Shown here piece after piece: positions 43,192-52,389 of a stretch of DNA of 64,000 nt; position 1 is the first letter of the stretch; every line of letters starts with the position of its first letter. Source of the stretch: Bacteroidales bacterium (GTDB lineage Bacteria > Bacteroidota > Bacteroidia > Bacteroidales > UBA932); the NCBI GenBank assembly GCA_017527415.1, contig JAFXQA010000008.1, positions 98,848 to 162,847 of the forward strand, read 5' to 3'. The notes beneath the pieces were generated by a model. It was given only the letters and a program-made list of their open reading frames with translations. It had not been told where the DNA came from and did no database searches. Both the position numbers and the translations under genes were made by a program.

Positions 43192-43776
43192 ATGAAGCAT
43201 TTCGCACTTAACGGCCAGACCCGTGAGGTTGGCAACAAAGCAGTCATCAAGGCATTCCGCAAGCAGGGCCTCGTCCCTTGCAATCTCTATGGCAACGGAA
43301 TGGACAACGTTCTCTTCACAGTTGTGGAAAAAGATCTCAAGGGCCTGCTCGGCACTCCCTATTCCCACATCATCGACCTTACCCTAGATGGGAATAAGAC
43401 CTACACCGTGATCCTCCACGAGCTCCAGTTCCACCCCGTGAAAGACAACTGCCTCCACATCGACTTCCTCGCAGTAGACGAGAAGAAGCCCATCGCCATC
43501 AACGTTCCCATCAAGTTCGAGGGACACGCTATCGGCGTACAGAAGGGTGGTAAATTTGTTCCCGGTGCAAGGAAGCTGCGCATCAGCGCCCAGATGGAGA
43601 ACCTTCCGGACGATATCACCATCGACATCACCAAGCTCGACCTCGACAAGAAGATCAAGGCCGGTGACGTGAAGATCGAGAAGGTTTCCGTGCTTACCGA
43701 CAAGGATGCCATCCTCTGCCTCGTCAAGACCACCCGCAACGTGGACACCAGCGCAGCAGAAGCCGAGGCTGAATAA
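43192..43776 (+). CDS. rplY: 50S ribosomal protein L25 (Ctc type)
   Basis: 194 residues. N-terminal L25 domain (REVGNKAVIKAFRKQGLVPCNLYG) binding 5S rRNA, then the longer Ctc/TL5-type C-terminal beta domain (VPIKFEGHAIGVQKGGKF, ITIDITKLDLDKKIKAGDV) and a short acidic Ala/Glu tail. The pth gene follows 15 bp downstream, a conserved pairing. Confidence 0.96.
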   Translation: MKHFALNGQTREVGNKAVIKAFRKQGLVPCNLYGNGMDNVLFTVVEKDLKGLLGTPYSHIIDLTLDGNKTYTVILHELQFHPVKDNCLHIDFLAVDEKKPIAINVPIKFEGHAIGVQKGGKFVPGARKLRISAQMENLPDDITIDITKLDLDKKIKAGDVKIEKVSVLTDKDAILCLVKTTRNVDTSAAEAEAE

Positions 43777-43791
43777 TAAACCTCCCCGGAC

Positions 43792-44370
43792 ATGGCAGGC
43801 GAGAGCTATCTGGTGGCAGGACTGGGCAACATCGGCCCGGAATACGCCGGAACCCGCCACAACATGGGTTTTATGGTATTGGATGCGTGGGCTCACGCGT
43901 CCAATATCTCTTTTGAGACCCACCGCTACGGCGACGTGGCAGTTCTCAGCCTGAAAGGACGAAATGTCTACCTGCTCAAACCCTCCACCTACATGAACCT
44001 CAGCGGCAACGCCATCCGCTATTATCTCGGCAAACTGCCGGTAACTACAGAACGGCTGCTGGTGATTTGCGACGACATAAACCTACCTTTCGGCACCCTT
44101 AGGATGCGAAAGAGCGGGAGCGACGGAGGCCACAACGGACTGAGGAACATCGAGGAGACTATCGGGACCAGGGACTATACCCGGATCCGGATGGGAGTAG
44201 GGCACGAATTTGAAGAAGGAGCACAGATAGATTATGTGCTCGGCACGCTTTCAGAAGAAGAGACGGCAGGAATGCCCGATCTTTGCGAACGGGTGATTCA
44301 GGGTGTTAAAGACTGGATTTTCGTGGGTGCAGACCGCGCCATGAACGTTTTGAACACAAAAAAAAGGTAA
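43792..44370 (+). CDS. pth: Peptidyl-tRNA hydrolase
   Basis: 192 residues. GLGNIGPEYAGTRHNMGFMVLD (catalytic His near residue 24), the PSTYMNLSG loop, and CDDINLPFGTLRMRKSGSDGGHNGLRNI split over the central site are characteristic. Recycles stalled peptidyl-tRNA. Co-transcribed with rplY. Confidence 0.96.
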   Translation: MAGESYLVAGLGNIGPEYAGTRHNMGFMVLDAWAHASNISFETHRYGDVAVLSLKGRNVYLLKPSTYMNLSGNAIRYYLGKLPVTTERLLVICDDINLPFGTLRMRKSGSDGGHNGLRNIEETIGTRDYTRIRMGVGHEFEEGAQIDYVLGTLSEEETAGMPDLCERVIQGVKDWIFVGADRAMNVLNTKKR

Positions 44371-44405
44371 AAAAGGGTTAAAAAGTGAATTTTTTCACAA
44401 AAAAC

Positions 44406-44436
44406 TTTGCAATTCTTTAACTTATTGATTATCTTG
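44406..44436 (+). promoter_or_regulatory. Probable promoter of Hc1 histone gene
   Basis: TTTG at 44406-44409 and TATCTTG at 44430-44436 (one T short of consensus), spacing 20 bp. It would give a leader of about 60 nt before ATG 44500. A GTGAA-TTTT-TTCAC hairpin lies just upstream (44386-44399). Confidence 0.5.
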
Positions 44437-44499
44437 CCACTCGCTAAAGGAAAGCAACATAACACAGTACTATTTTATAAACCATTAAATTCAGACAAA

Positions 44500-44676
44500 A
44501 TGAAAAAGCTTGTTGAAAAAATCAATGCTGAAATCGCTGATTTCCAGGTGAACGCTGAGGCTCAGCTCGTTAAGGGAAACAAAGCCGCCGGTGCACGTGC
44601 ACGCAAGGCCGCTCTTGCTCTCATGAAGGATCTCAAAGAGTTCCGTGCATGCTCCGTTGCTGAGGCAAAGAAATAA
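44500..44676 (+). CDS. Histone H1-like DNA-associated protein (Hc1 type)
   Basis: 58 residues from ATG 44500. Lys/Ala-rich with the family pattern NKAAGARARKAALALMKDLKEF. The Hc1-like small histones of Bacteroidota are thought to bind and compact DNA. Transcribed singly; an upstream start at 44407 would add an AT-rich, unlikely extension. Followed by a terminator at 44759-44805. Confidence 0.85.
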   Translation: MKKLVEKINAEIADFQVNAEAQLVKGNKAAGARARKAALALMKDLKEFRACSVAEAKK

Positions 44677-44758
44677 TTTTGCAATTTTTGAAATAAATTT
44701 TGCAACGTTCATAAAACCAACTGCATCTATATTGCAGGTTTAGGTTTTAGTACACGTC

Positions 44759-44805
44759 TAAGGGTCGAGAGCCGTGAGGCTGGCGGCCCTTTGCTTTTTT
44801 ACCCT
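44759..44805 (+). terminator. Terminator between histone gene and M6 operon
   Basis: AAGGG...AGCC-GTGA-GGCT...CCCTT forms a long interrupted stem followed by TTGCTTTTTT. It separates the histone gene from the next operon. Confidence 0.55.
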
Positions 44806-44820
44806 ACTTTTATTATATTT

Positions 44821-46536
44821 ATGGCGATGAAACGTGTACTGGCCATACTTGTCGCCTTCCTGCTTCCGATTGCCGGAGAGTCGGATATGTTTGCGCAGGT
44901 TGAGCACAATGCACTCATCGTCCCCGTCCGATTCAACGACCTTCAGATTTCCACCCCCGCAGAAACACTCGACAGCCTTGCCGTGGAACTTTCCAAGTAT
45001 TACAACGCCCAGTTCCGCGACAGCATCAATTTCGTTTTCAACGTATCCAGGGAGATACCTGTCAGCGGGTCCTATGCCACTTTCGGAGGAAACCAGTCGT
45101 TCCGAAGGGATGCCCTGGCCCATAAGATGGCCCTTACAGTATACAAGACCCTGTACGACCAGATGGATTTCTCCGTATATGACAACGACAAAGACAGTTT
45201 CGTCAACGACATCATACTCATCACCCCCGGCATTCCCGAATCTGCAGGTGGAGGAGAGAATCAGTTCTGGCCCCAGTACATCGAATTGGAGAGCAGGGAC
45301 ATCCCCTATTCGCTGCGCTTCCGTCTGTATGGTTTTGCCATCGCCCCCGAATTGAACGCAGAAGGAAAGACTGCCGGCATCGGCATCCTCGCCCATGAAT
45401 TCGGACACATCCTCGGACTGAAGGATATGTACGACACCGATGAGGAATCCAGCGGAGGAGTATGCCCCGGGCTCGGGATAACCAGCCTCATGGACCATGG
45501 GCTCAACAACGACTCCGGCAACACTCCCCCTTACCTGAACGCCATAGAACGCGAAATCCTTGGAACCGGGCGCTGCGATCTCCTGGATTCGGGCGGCGTT
45601 TATACTCTCGAACCCATACATATCAACGGCCGCTATTTCAAGCTCCCCACCCAGGTCGAAGACAGGTATTACCTGATCGAAAACCGCCTTGCAGAGGGCT
45701 ACGACGCCCATATCGGAGGCGGCGGAATGCTGATCTACAAGGTAAACAAGTCGGAAACGGATGCCGGATACTCAAGTTTTTTCCAAAGGACGCTTACCGC
45801 TTTGGAGAGATGGAGACACAACCAGGTCAACTGTAATCCAGATTATCCCTGTGCGGAACTCATTCCGGCCAGCACCGATACGTTGGATAGTTCCGCCGCT
45901 TTCTGGCCAAAAGAAGACCGTACCGTTTTCAGCCCCGGCAGGCTGGCCCTCACGGACATTTGCAAGGCTTCCGACGGCAACATCTCCTTCAAGGCACTTG
46001 AGCCGGTGCGCATCCTGAAAAAGATGGTATACCAGACAAGCGCCACCCTGAATTGGACTGTCGCCGATGATCTTGGCCCAGTAGACAGCTGCAAGTTCGA
46101 ATGGTCTGTCCGGAACGGCCAGGCACACAGAGAAGACGGCTTGCTGCTCTCCGACGGCACCTACACTTTCACCATTGACGGGCTCAACCCGCGTACAACA
46201 TATAATTACAAGGCTTTAGTGTATTATCCGGACGGGGCCAGTTATTATACAAGCGGCAGCTTTACCACCAGAAACTACCGGAAGGACCTCTTCCGCTTCA
46301 TCTACCTGGGAGATTGCAGCAGAAACAGGGACGGGAGCTTCCCTCCCGGCTCCGCAATACCGCTGGTGGTTTACAACAGCGTGGATGAGGAGGTCTGCTG
46401 GACCTTCAACGGAATGCCCGTAGCAACAGGCCCGGATGGACTGTGGAAGATTCCCTCAGACGGCACACTGAGGGCCGATATCACCAATCAGGACGGCAGC
46501 AAAGATGTCATCATCAAAGAGATTCGTGTAAAATGA
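44821..46536 (+). CDS. M6-family (immune-inhibitor-A-like) metalloprotease with fibronectin-III-like domain
   Basis: 571 residues from ATG 44821 (44827 is equally possible). A signal peptide (VLAILVAFLLPIAG) is followed by an M6-type catalytic domain with HEFGHILGLKDMYD (HExxHxxGxxD, 192-205) and a Met-turn-like TSLMDHG. A fibronectin-III-like domain (TSATLNWTV...TTYNYKALVYY, about 395-475) and a short C-terminal beta domain follow. Secreted or surface protease. No clear -7 box is seen. It is the first gene of a tightly packed operon ending with the ABC exporter, so it may process an exported product. Confidence 0.85.
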   Translation: MAMKRVLAILVAFLLPIAGESDMFAQVEHNALIVPVRFNDLQISTPAETLDSLAVELSKYYNAQFRDSINFVFNVSREIPVSGSYATFGGNQSFRRDALAHKMALTVYKTLYDQMDFSVYDNDKDSFVNDIILITPGIPESAGGGENQFWPQYIELESRDIPYSLRFRLYGFAIAPELNAEGKTAGIGILAHEFGHILGLKDMYDTDEESSGGVCPGLGITSLMDHGLNNDSGNTPPYLNAIEREILGTGRCDLLDSGGVYTLEPIHINGRYFKLPTQVEDRYYLIENRLAEGYDAHIGGGGMLIYKVNKSETDAGYSSFFQRTLTALERWRHNQVNCNPDYPCAELIPASTDTLDSSAAFWPKEDRTVFSPGRLALTDICKASDGNISFKALEPVRILKKMVYQTSATLNWTVADDLGPVDSCKFEWSVRNGQAHREDGLLLSDGTYTFTIDGLNPRTTYNYKALVYYPDGASYYTSGSFTTRNYRKDLFRFIYLGDCSRNRDGSFPPGSAIPLVVYNSVDEEVCWTFNGMPVATGPDGLWKIPSDGTLRADITNQDGSKDVIIKEIRVK

Positions 46537-46937
46537 GAAGATGGATGCTCATATTCTTCCTGCCTCTTGCATTCCTGTTCGCGGGATGCGAGGAAGCAGA
46601 CCTGTCGGAAGACTTCAAGATAAACGACCAGCTTCGCATGGAGATCAAAGGATACGCCATCTTCCGTTTCGATCCACTCAACTGCCAGATAGGATTCAAC
46701 CGGGAAAGATGTGAGTTCCGTGTACATACCGACAATATGTCCGATTTCTTTGCCATCCAGCTGGAAGCCATGCCGTCCGGCCTCGGGCAGAAAATCGACG
46801 GGACTGCTTCCTGGACCACAGGTGACGATCTTCACAGGAAAAAGACTATATTTGAAGTCGTAAAGATAGACAATAACAGGTTTTGGCTCTGGTCACCCGA
46901 CAGCCGTATTGCGGCAGTGGTGCAGGCATTGTATTGA
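46533..46937 (+). CDS. Small hypothetical lipoprotein in kinase/PqqD/ABC operon
   Basis: 134 residues from ATG 46533, overlapping the protease stop (ATGA). Signal peptide with lipobox FAGC (Cys19), acidic tether (EEADLSED), then a compact beta-rich domain (MEIKGYAIFRFDP, CEFRVHTDNMSDFFAIQLE). No family recognised. A start 90 bp upstream would overlap the protease heavily and is rejected. Its position suggests a role with the protease or the modification/export genes that follow. Confidence 0.7.
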   Translation: MRRWMLIFFLPLAFLFAGCEEADLSEDFKINDQLRMEIKGYAIFRFDPLNCQIGFNRERCEFRVHTDNMSDFFAIQLEAMPSGLGQKIDGTASWTTGDDLHRKKTIFEVVKIDNNRFWLWSPDSRIAAVVQALY

Positions 46938-46938
46938 T

Positions 46939-47811
46939 ATGATTACAAAATACTTTAAAGTTGCAGGATTCGTGTTCGGCATCAGTGTGCCGGAAGAAGA
47001 TTTAACCGGAATGACAAACCTGAAGCCGTTTGAATGCCGGGGGGGTGAGGATGGCCTTATCTTCCATCTCGGCGTGGATAAAGGCCTCGAAGGCTTTCCT
47101 GCCAAACTGATTTACCGCACGGACGACGGGCCGGGTTTCCCGGAGATCGCCTTGTTCGAGTCGGAGGGAGGATGGATCGTGCGGGTTAAACCTCTCCCCA
47201 ACCTTCCTGAAGCATCGGTCATGTGGATGAAACAGGATTTCTCGGAAGTCAGGCTGCAGTTTCTGGATGAACGCGAGAAGAGTTTCGCCCTCAATAATGC
47301 CCTAATGCTCATTTTTGCCTTCTCCACAGCTAGGAGAGGTGCCCTGGAGATGCATTCCTCCGTTGTCATGAATGCCGGGAAGGGCTATATGTTCCTCGGA
47401 AAGAGCGGCACCGGCAAGAGCACACACAGCAGACTGTGGATGAAACATATCCCCGGCACCGAACTTCTCAACGACGACAACCCCATACTCCGCCTGATGC
47501 CGGACGGGACCGTCCGGGTATTCGGCTCGCCATGGAGCGGAAAGACACCTTGCTACAAGGCAAAAGATGTCCCGGCGGGAGCTGTTGTCAGCCTTAAACA
47601 GGCACCGTTCAACAGGATTGAACGCCTGAGCCTCATTCAGGCTTATGCCACGCTGATGTCTTCTTCATCTGCCTTCCGTCCGTTCAAGGATCTTGCAGAC
47701 GGCTGGCACGGCACCATTGAAGGCATTGTAGAGAAGATTCCCTGCTACCAGTTGGAATGCCTTCCCGACAGGGAAGCCGCAGAACTATGTCACAGCACTG
47801 TAAATGGATAA
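46939..47811 (+). CDS. HPr-kinase/PEPCK-like serine kinase
   Basis: 290 residues. LGKSGTGKSTHSRLW holds the Walker A loop (154-161). His139 in LEMHSSVV and the acidic NDDN (178-181) match the catalytic surroundings of HPr kinase and the PEP-carboxykinase-like fold. The N-terminal ~130 residues are unlike HPr kinase. Relatives occur in lasso-peptide and other peptide-modification clusters, where they phosphorylate the precursor peptide. The linked S26-type peptidase, PqqD protein and exporter support such a role here. It starts 1 bp after the lipoprotein stop. Confidence 0.82.
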   Translation: MITKYFKVAGFVFGISVPEEDLTGMTNLKPFECRGGEDGLIFHLGVDKGLEGFPAKLIYRTDDGPGFPEIALFESEGGWIVRVKPLPNLPEASVMWMKQDFSEVRLQFLDEREKSFALNNALMLIFAFSTARRGALEMHSSVVMNAGKGYMFLGKSGTGKSTHSRLWMKHIPGTELLNDDNPILRLMPDGTVRVFGSPWSGKTPCYKAKDVPAGAVVSLKQAPFNRIERLSLIQAYATLMSSSSAFRPFKDLADGWHGTIEGIVEKIPCYQLECLPDREAAELCHSTVNG

Positions 47812-48229
47812 GCGCATCGTTGCAAATGAACTGCTGCTGGAAGAGGCGGCAAAGCTGATGGAAGAGGGACGTGAAGTAAATTTCACACCCCTCGGCAGCA
47901 GCATGCTCCCTTTCATCAAAGGAGGCAAGGACAGCGTACGCCTGCAAAAAAAGCCGTCCGTGGAGGTCGGAGACATCGCGCTGGTGCGCCTTGCAGGGCC
48001 CCGCTATGTGCTGCACCGCGTAATCAGGGTCGACGGGGACGACATAACCCTGATGGGAGACGGCAACATCGCCGGCACGGAGTCCTGCAAGTCGGAAGAC
48101 GTGATGGGTACGGTGGTTGCCATTGTCAAGAAGAATCGGACTGTCATACCGGGTAAAGCCCGGCTGTGGCGCATCCTCAAGCCTTTCAGGAGATATATAT
48201 TAGGAATATACAGACGAATTGCATTATGA
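47804..48229 (+). CDS. S24/S26-type peptidase (signal-peptidase-like)
   Basis: 141 residues. PLGSSMLPF carries the nucleophile Ser33. YVLHRVIRVDGDD (His71) and LMGDGN (Asp) resemble the Ser-His-Asp arrangement of ER-type (Sec11/SipW-like) signal peptidases rather than the bacterial Ser-Lys pair. A basic C-terminal end (WRILKPFRRYILGIYRR) is amphipathic; there is no clear transmembrane anchor. Overlaps the kinase by 8 bp and the PqqD gene by 4 bp. May cleave a leader from a modified peptide, or act as a regulator. Confidence 0.75.
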   Translation: MDKRIVANELLLEEAAKLMEEGREVNFTPLGSSMLPFIKGGKDSVRLQKKPSVEVGDIALVRLAGPRYVLHRVIRVDGDDITLMGDGNIAGTESCKSEDVMGTVVAIVKKNRTVIPGKARLWRILKPFRRYILGIYRRIAL

Positions 48230-48495
48230 AAATCAAAGACGGATTCACCCTCCGCACCATGCTTGGAGAGAATATCGTGGTAGGCGAAGGCCTCTCACAG
48301 GTCAATTTCAACAAACTCATTACCCTCAACGAGACGGCAGCCTTCCTTTGGAAAGAGGTTACCGGTAAGGTTTTTACAAAAGAAGACCTGGTGCAGCTTC
48401 TGCTCGACAACTATGATGTAGAGGAAGACCGCGCAGGCGAAGATGTGGACAAACTTGTCGAAACCTGGATCAAAGAAGGCATCGTAGAAGAATGA
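48226..48495 (+). CDS. PqqD-family peptide-binding protein
   Basis: 89 residues from ATG 48226 (ATGA overlap with the peptidase). Winged-helix-like pattern of PqqD/RRE proteins: FTLRTMLGENIVVGE, LITLNETAAFLWKEV, then an acidic helix (DLVQLLLDNYDVEED) and a final helix WIKEGIVEE. PqqD-type domains bind the leader of ribosomally made peptides and hand them to modifying enzymes. No precursor peptide is evident nearby. Confidence 0.85.
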   Translation: MKIKDGFTLRTMLGENIVVGEGLSQVNFNKLITLNETAAFLWKEVTGKVFTKEDLVQLLLDNYDVEEDRAGEDVDKLVETWIKEGIVEE

Positions 48496-50114
48496 AGAGC
48501 TTCCGCAGCTGCATGAAAGCCCTGTACGGGATGTCCGCACCGGTGAGGTGGCGGATGTTCGTCAGCGTGCTGATAGGCATAGCCCGCATAGGCGCGTCGC
48601 TGGCTTTCGTGTGGGCCAGCAAGCATCTGGTAGACATTGCCACAAAGGTCAGCGACGACCCTCTCAGGGACGGCATCATCTTTTTCGCATGCGTGCTTCT
48701 GTTCCAGCTGGGAGTTATAGTGATGGCCAACTGGTGGGACGGCTACTGCGAAGTCAAAGCCCGCAACCGCCTGCGTCTCGACACCTTCGCCCACGTGATG
48801 CGCAGCCGCTGGGACGGCCGCGAGCGTTTCCTGTCCGGTGATACGGTCAACCGTCTGGAGGAGGATATACGCGTGGTTGCCGAACTGCTCGTCAGCCGCA
48901 TCCCCGGAATGCTGATCACCTTCTTCCAACTCATCGCCGCATCCGCATATCTGCTGTTTCTGGCCCCAAACCTGCTGTGGGTGCTGCTAATACTCATGTT
49001 CTCAGCCGTTTTCGGCTCAAAGATGTTCTTCCGCCAGCTGCGCAAGCTGATGGCCCGCATCCGTGCCCGCGAGAGTGAACTCCAGCAGCACATGCAGGAG
49101 AGCCTTCAGCATCGGGTCCTGGTGCTCACGCTGACCAACCTCGAGCGGGTGCTCAGCAAGTTCGGATGGATGCAGGACGATATCGAGGACAACACACGCA
49201 AGCGTTTGAACTACAACGCAGTAGCCCGCGGACTGATGTTCCTGGGCTTCCAGGCCGGGCATGCCGCAGCATTCATATGGGGAGTCGTAGGAATCATACA
49301 TGGAACAGTCACCTACGGTATGATGACGGCTTTCCTGCAGCTTGTAGGACAGGTGCAGAGGCCAATCGCAGAGTTCGGACGCCAGGTGCCTGCATTCATC
49401 CTTGCCCTGACATCCGTGGAGCGTATAATGGAGTTGCTTGAACTAGAGAAAGAACCGTCTGTCAAGGCGATTATGCTGGAAGGCGCGCCCGAAGTGGAAG
49501 TGTCCCATGTCAGCTACTCATATCCTGATTCCAGCGAAACCGTGCTGGATGATTTCTCCTGCAGATTCACCCCAGGATCTTTTACTGTCGTAGCCGGGCC
49601 TACGGGATCCGGAAAAAGTACTCTCATCCGCCTTATCCTGGGCCTTCTGAAGCCTTCTGACGGAAGCATACTGATTGGAGGGAAGGATGCCGGGGCGGCG
49701 CTCAGGGGCAACTTCATGTATATCCCCCAGGGGAATTCGCTGCTCAGCGGCACCATACGCACAAACCTTCAGCTTGCAGCCCCCAAGGCCACTGAAGAGA
49801 AGATGCGCGAAGTTCTGGACACTGCCATGGCCGGATTCGTATTCGAATTGCCGAAGGGTCTGGACACCCCCTGCGGAGAAGTGGGCAGCGGCCTCAGCGA
49901 AGGCCAGTGCCAGCGCATCGCCATCGCCCGCGGACTGCTGCGCCCCGGCGGTGTGCTGATCATGGATGAGGCCACTTCCGCCCTCGACGACTCCACAGAA
50001 GAAAAGCTGCTGCAGAATCTCTGCAACAGCTATCACGGTCGTAAGACCATCATCTTCATTTCTCACCGCCAGGCTGCAATGAAATATGCGGATGCGGTGG
50101 TAAATGTCCGTTGA
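48492..50114 (+). CDS. ABC exporter, fused permease and ATPase
   Basis: 540 residues, ABCB-type half transporter. A six-helix membrane domain (about 1-320) is followed by an ATPase with Walker A GPTGSGKST, Q-loop YIPQGN, signature GLSEGQ, Walker B VLIMDEATSALD and a His-loop SHRQ. No N-terminal C39 peptidase domain, so leader removal would need a separate enzyme such as the linked S26-type peptidase. ATGA overlap with PqqD. Last gene of the operon. Confidence 0.92.
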   Translation: MKSFRSCMKALYGMSAPVRWRMFVSVLIGIARIGASLAFVWASKHLVDIATKVSDDPLRDGIIFFACVLLFQLGVIVMANWWDGYCEVKARNRLRLDTFAHVMRSRWDGRERFLSGDTVNRLEEDIRVVAELLVSRIPGMLITFFQLIAASAYLLFLAPNLLWVLLILMFSAVFGSKMFFRQLRKLMARIRARESELQQHMQESLQHRVLVLTLTNLERVLSKFGWMQDDIEDNTRKRLNYNAVARGLMFLGFQAGHAAAFIWGVVGIIHGTVTYGMMTAFLQLVGQVQRPIAEFGRQVPAFILALTSVERIMELLELEKEPSVKAIMLEGAPEVEVSHVSYSYPDSSETVLDDFSCRFTPGSFTVVAGPTGSGKSTLIRLILGLLKPSDGSILIGGKDAGAALRGNFMYIPQGNSLLSGTIRTNLQLAAPKATEEKMREVLDTAMAGFVFELPKGLDTPCGEVGSGLSEGQCQRIAIARGLLRPGGVLIMDEATSALDDSTEEKLLQNLCNSYHGRKTIIFISHRQAAMKYADAVVNVR

Positions 50115-50134
50115 TATCCTGGACCTCGGGATAC

Positions 50135-50155
50135 TTTAGGGGCAGAGCCCCTAAA
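50135..50155. repeat. TTTAGGGGC palindrome, copy 2 / probable terminator
   Basis: TTTAGGGGC-AGA-GCCCCTAAA between the convergent ABC exporter and tpiA genes; followed by an A-rich or (minus strand) T-rich side. Related to 18360-18379. Confidence 0.6.
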
Positions 50156-50174
50156 AACAGTCGTATTGCGAAGG

Positions 50175-50930
50175 CTAGAAGGCCTTCGCAATGGCGATGA
50201 AGTCGTCAGACTTAAGGGCAGCGCCCCCGATTAATCCGCCGTCGATATCGGGCTGGGCGAAGAGTTCCTTGGCGTTTGAAGGCTTGCAGCTGCCGCCATA
50301 CAAGATGGTAGTGTCGTCTGCGACCTGCGCACCGAACTTGCCGGCGAGGACCTTGCGTATGCATGCATGGATTTCCTGTGCCTGCTCTGCAGTAGCGGTC
50401 TTGCCAGTGCCGATAGCCCAGACGGGCTCATATGCGATCACGATACTCTTCATATCTTCAGCAGTGAAGTTGAAGAGAACGTTTTCGGTCTGGGTCTTAA
50501 CCACTTCGAAGTGCTTGCCGGCCTCGCGCTCGTCGAGGTTCTCTCCGACGCAGAGGATGACCTTCAGGCCCGCAGCAAGTGCAAGTTTCACCTTCTCTAC
50601 AAGTTTGGCATCGGTCTCGCCATAGTACTGACGGCGCTCGGAGTGGCCGAGGATGGTCCAGGCGGCTCCGGTAGACTTGATCATGCCGACGGATATCTCG
50701 CCGGTATAGGCGCCCTTTTCCTTATCGGCGCAGTTCTGCGCGGAAAGCTCCACGCGGGTACCCTTTACGACTTCTGCGACAGGGCAGAGATGAGTGAAAG
50801 GAGTGGCTACGATAAGGCCGACCTCAGCGGGGACTTCTTTGGATTTTTCGACAACTTCTTTTGCGAGCTGTACGCCCTCAGGAACTGTGGTGTTCATTTT
50901 CCAGTTTCCTGCAACAATGTTCTTTCTCAT
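50175..50930 (-). CDS. tpiA: Triose-phosphate isomerase
   Basis: 251 residues from ATG 50930. AGNWKMN (Lys near residue 12), ILGHSERR (His about 97), [14 protein letters not shown] (catalytic Glu about 168) and [10 protein letters not shown] are present. Interconverts DHAP and glyceraldehyde-3-P. Longer starts would read through the leader palindrome (50957-51042). Transcribed from the -7 box at 51049-51056 with a ~115-nt leader. Confidence 0.97.
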   Translation of the reverse strand: MRKNIVAGNWKMNTTVPEGVQLAKEVVEKSKEVPAEVGLIVATPFTHLCPVAEVVKGTRVELSAQNCADKEKGAYTGEISVGMIKSTGAAWTILGHSERRQYYGETDAKLVEKVKLALAAGLKVILCVGENLDEREAGKHFEVVKTQTENVLFNFTAEDMKSIVIAYEPVWAIGTGKTATAEQAQEIHACIRKVLAGKFGAQVADDTTILYGGSCKPSNAKELFAQPDIDGGLIGGAALKSDDFIAIAKAF

Positions 50931-50956
50931 ATCTGGTTTATTTGGTTTCTGCTCTC

Positions 50957-51042
50957 TGTCAGGTGGTATCAACCCTTTTTTCCGCGTTGCTCCGCAACCC
51001 GTTCCGGGAAAATGCTCCAAAAAGGGTTGCTACCGCCTGACA
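50957..51042. repeat. Core-and-arms palindromic element, copy 2 (tpiA leader)
   Basis: Core 50981-51018 (38 nt) is the inverse relative of 1882-1919. The hairpin that reads GTCGC/GCGAC there reads GTTGC/GCAAC here, a base-pair-preserving change. Arms 50957-50980 and 51019-51042 are 24-bp inverted repeats with two mismatches, unrelated to the other copy's arms. The whole element lies in the 5' untranslated region of tpiA, between tpiA and tyrS. Confidence 0.75.
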
Positions 51043-51044
51043 CG

Positions 51045-51076
51045 TTTGCAAATTTAGTAATAAATAGCCAAATTTG
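51045..51076. promoter_or_regulatory. Overlapping divergent promoters of tpiA (-) and tyrS (+)
   Basis: Minus-strand TAAATTTG at 51049-51056 for tpiA. Plus strand: TTTG at 51045-51048 and CAAATTTG at 51069-51076 (20 bp apart; first base off consensus), 22 nt before the tyrS ATG. Confidence 0.5.
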
Positions 51077-51098
51077 TAGGTTATTAGATAATGATTCG

Positions 51099-52388
51099 AT
51101 GAAGAATTTTGTAGAAGAACTGAAATGGCGCGGGATGATCCACGACATCACCCCCGGAACCGAAGAAGAACTTGCCAAAGGCCCTATGTCGGCATATGTG
51201 GGAATCGACCCTACAGGGGACTCCCTGCACATCGGGCACCTTGTCAGCATAATGATACTCAAGCACTTCCAGGCATGCGGCAACAAGCCCTTCGCCCTGG
51301 TGGGCGGGGCTACCGGCATGATCGGCGACCCTTCCATGAAAAGCGCGGAGCGCAACCTGCTCGACGAGGCCACCCTGGCACACAACGTTGCCTGCATCAA
51401 GGCCCAGCTCGGCAAGTTCCTGGATTTCGAGTCGGATGCCCCCAACAAGGCTGAGCTGGTGAACAACTACGACTGGATGAAAGACTACACTTTCATCAAT
51501 TTCACCCGCGACATCGGCAAGCTCATCACTGTCAACTACATGATGAGCAAGGACTCTGTGAAGAAGCGCCTCAGCCGCGACTCCAGCGAGGGTATGTCCT
51601 TCACCGAATTCACCTACCAGCTGCTTCAGGGCTACGATTTCCTCTATCTCTACCAGCATAACGACGTGCGTCTGCAGCTGGGAGGCGCCGACCAGTGGGG
51701 CAACATCACCACCGGCACGGAACTCATCCGCAAGGTGCTCGGAAAGGATGCCTACGCCCTCACCTGCCCCCTCATCACCAAATCCGACGGCGGCAAGTTC
51801 GGCAAGACCGAGAAAGGCAATATCTGGCTGGATGCCGAGCGCACCACCCCCTACCAGTTCTACCAGTTCTGGCTCAACGTCAGCGACGATGATGCCGAAC
51901 GCTACATAAAGATATTCACCATGCTGGAGCGCCCCGTGATCGAGGCAACAATCGAGGAACACCGCGCCGATCCCGGCCGCAGGACCCTGCAAAAGCTTCT
52001 GGCAAAGGAAGTTACCATAATGGTTCACGGGGAGAAGGAATACGAAAATGCTGTAGCCGCCTCGCAGATGCTCTTTGGAAAGAGCACATCGGAAGATCTC
52101 CGCAAGCTCGACGAGCGCACCTTCCTGGCTGTGTTCGACGGTGTTCCTACCTTCGAGATATCCAAAGACAAACTCCCCTGCCCCGTGCAGGATCTTCTGG
52201 CGGTAGAGACCGCCGTGTTCCCCTCCAAGGGCGAAGCCCGCAAGATGATCCAGGGGAACGGAGTCAGCATCAACAAAGACAAATTCACCGATCCTGCCGG
52301 ACAGATTACCGAAGCCGATATCATAGACGGCAAGTATATCCTCGCGCAGAAGGGTAAGAAAGACTACTACATCATCATAGTCAGATAA
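51099..52388 (+). CDS. tyrS: Tyrosine-tRNA ligase
   Basis: 429 residues from ATG 51099. Class I synthetase: [18 protein letters not shown] (HIGH motif), [24 protein letters not shown], the KFGKTEKG motif corresponding to KMSKS, and a C-terminal S4 RNA-binding domain (about 355-425). Charges tRNA-Tyr. rbfA begins 1 bp after its stop. Confidence 0.97.
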   Translation: MKNFVEELKWRGMIHDITPGTEEELAKGPMSAYVGIDPTGDSLHIGHLVSIMILKHFQACGNKPFALVGGATGMIGDPSMKSAERNLLDEATLAHNVACIKAQLGKFLDFESDAPNKAELVNNYDWMKDYTFINFTRDIGKLITVNYMMSKDSVKKRLSRDSSEGMSFTEFTYQLLQGYDFLYLYQHNDVRLQLGGADQWGNITTGTELIRKVLGKDAYALTCPLITKSDGGKFGKTEKGNIWLDAERTTPYQFYQFWLNVSDDDAERYIKIFTMLERPVIEATIEEHRADPGRRTLQKLLAKEVTIMVHGEKEYENAVAASQMLFGKSTSEDLRKLDERTFLAVFDGVPTFEISKDKLPCPVQDLLAVETAVFPSKGEARKMIQGNGVSINKDKFTDPAGQITEADIIDGKYILAQKGKKDYYIIIVR

Positions 52389-52389
52389 T

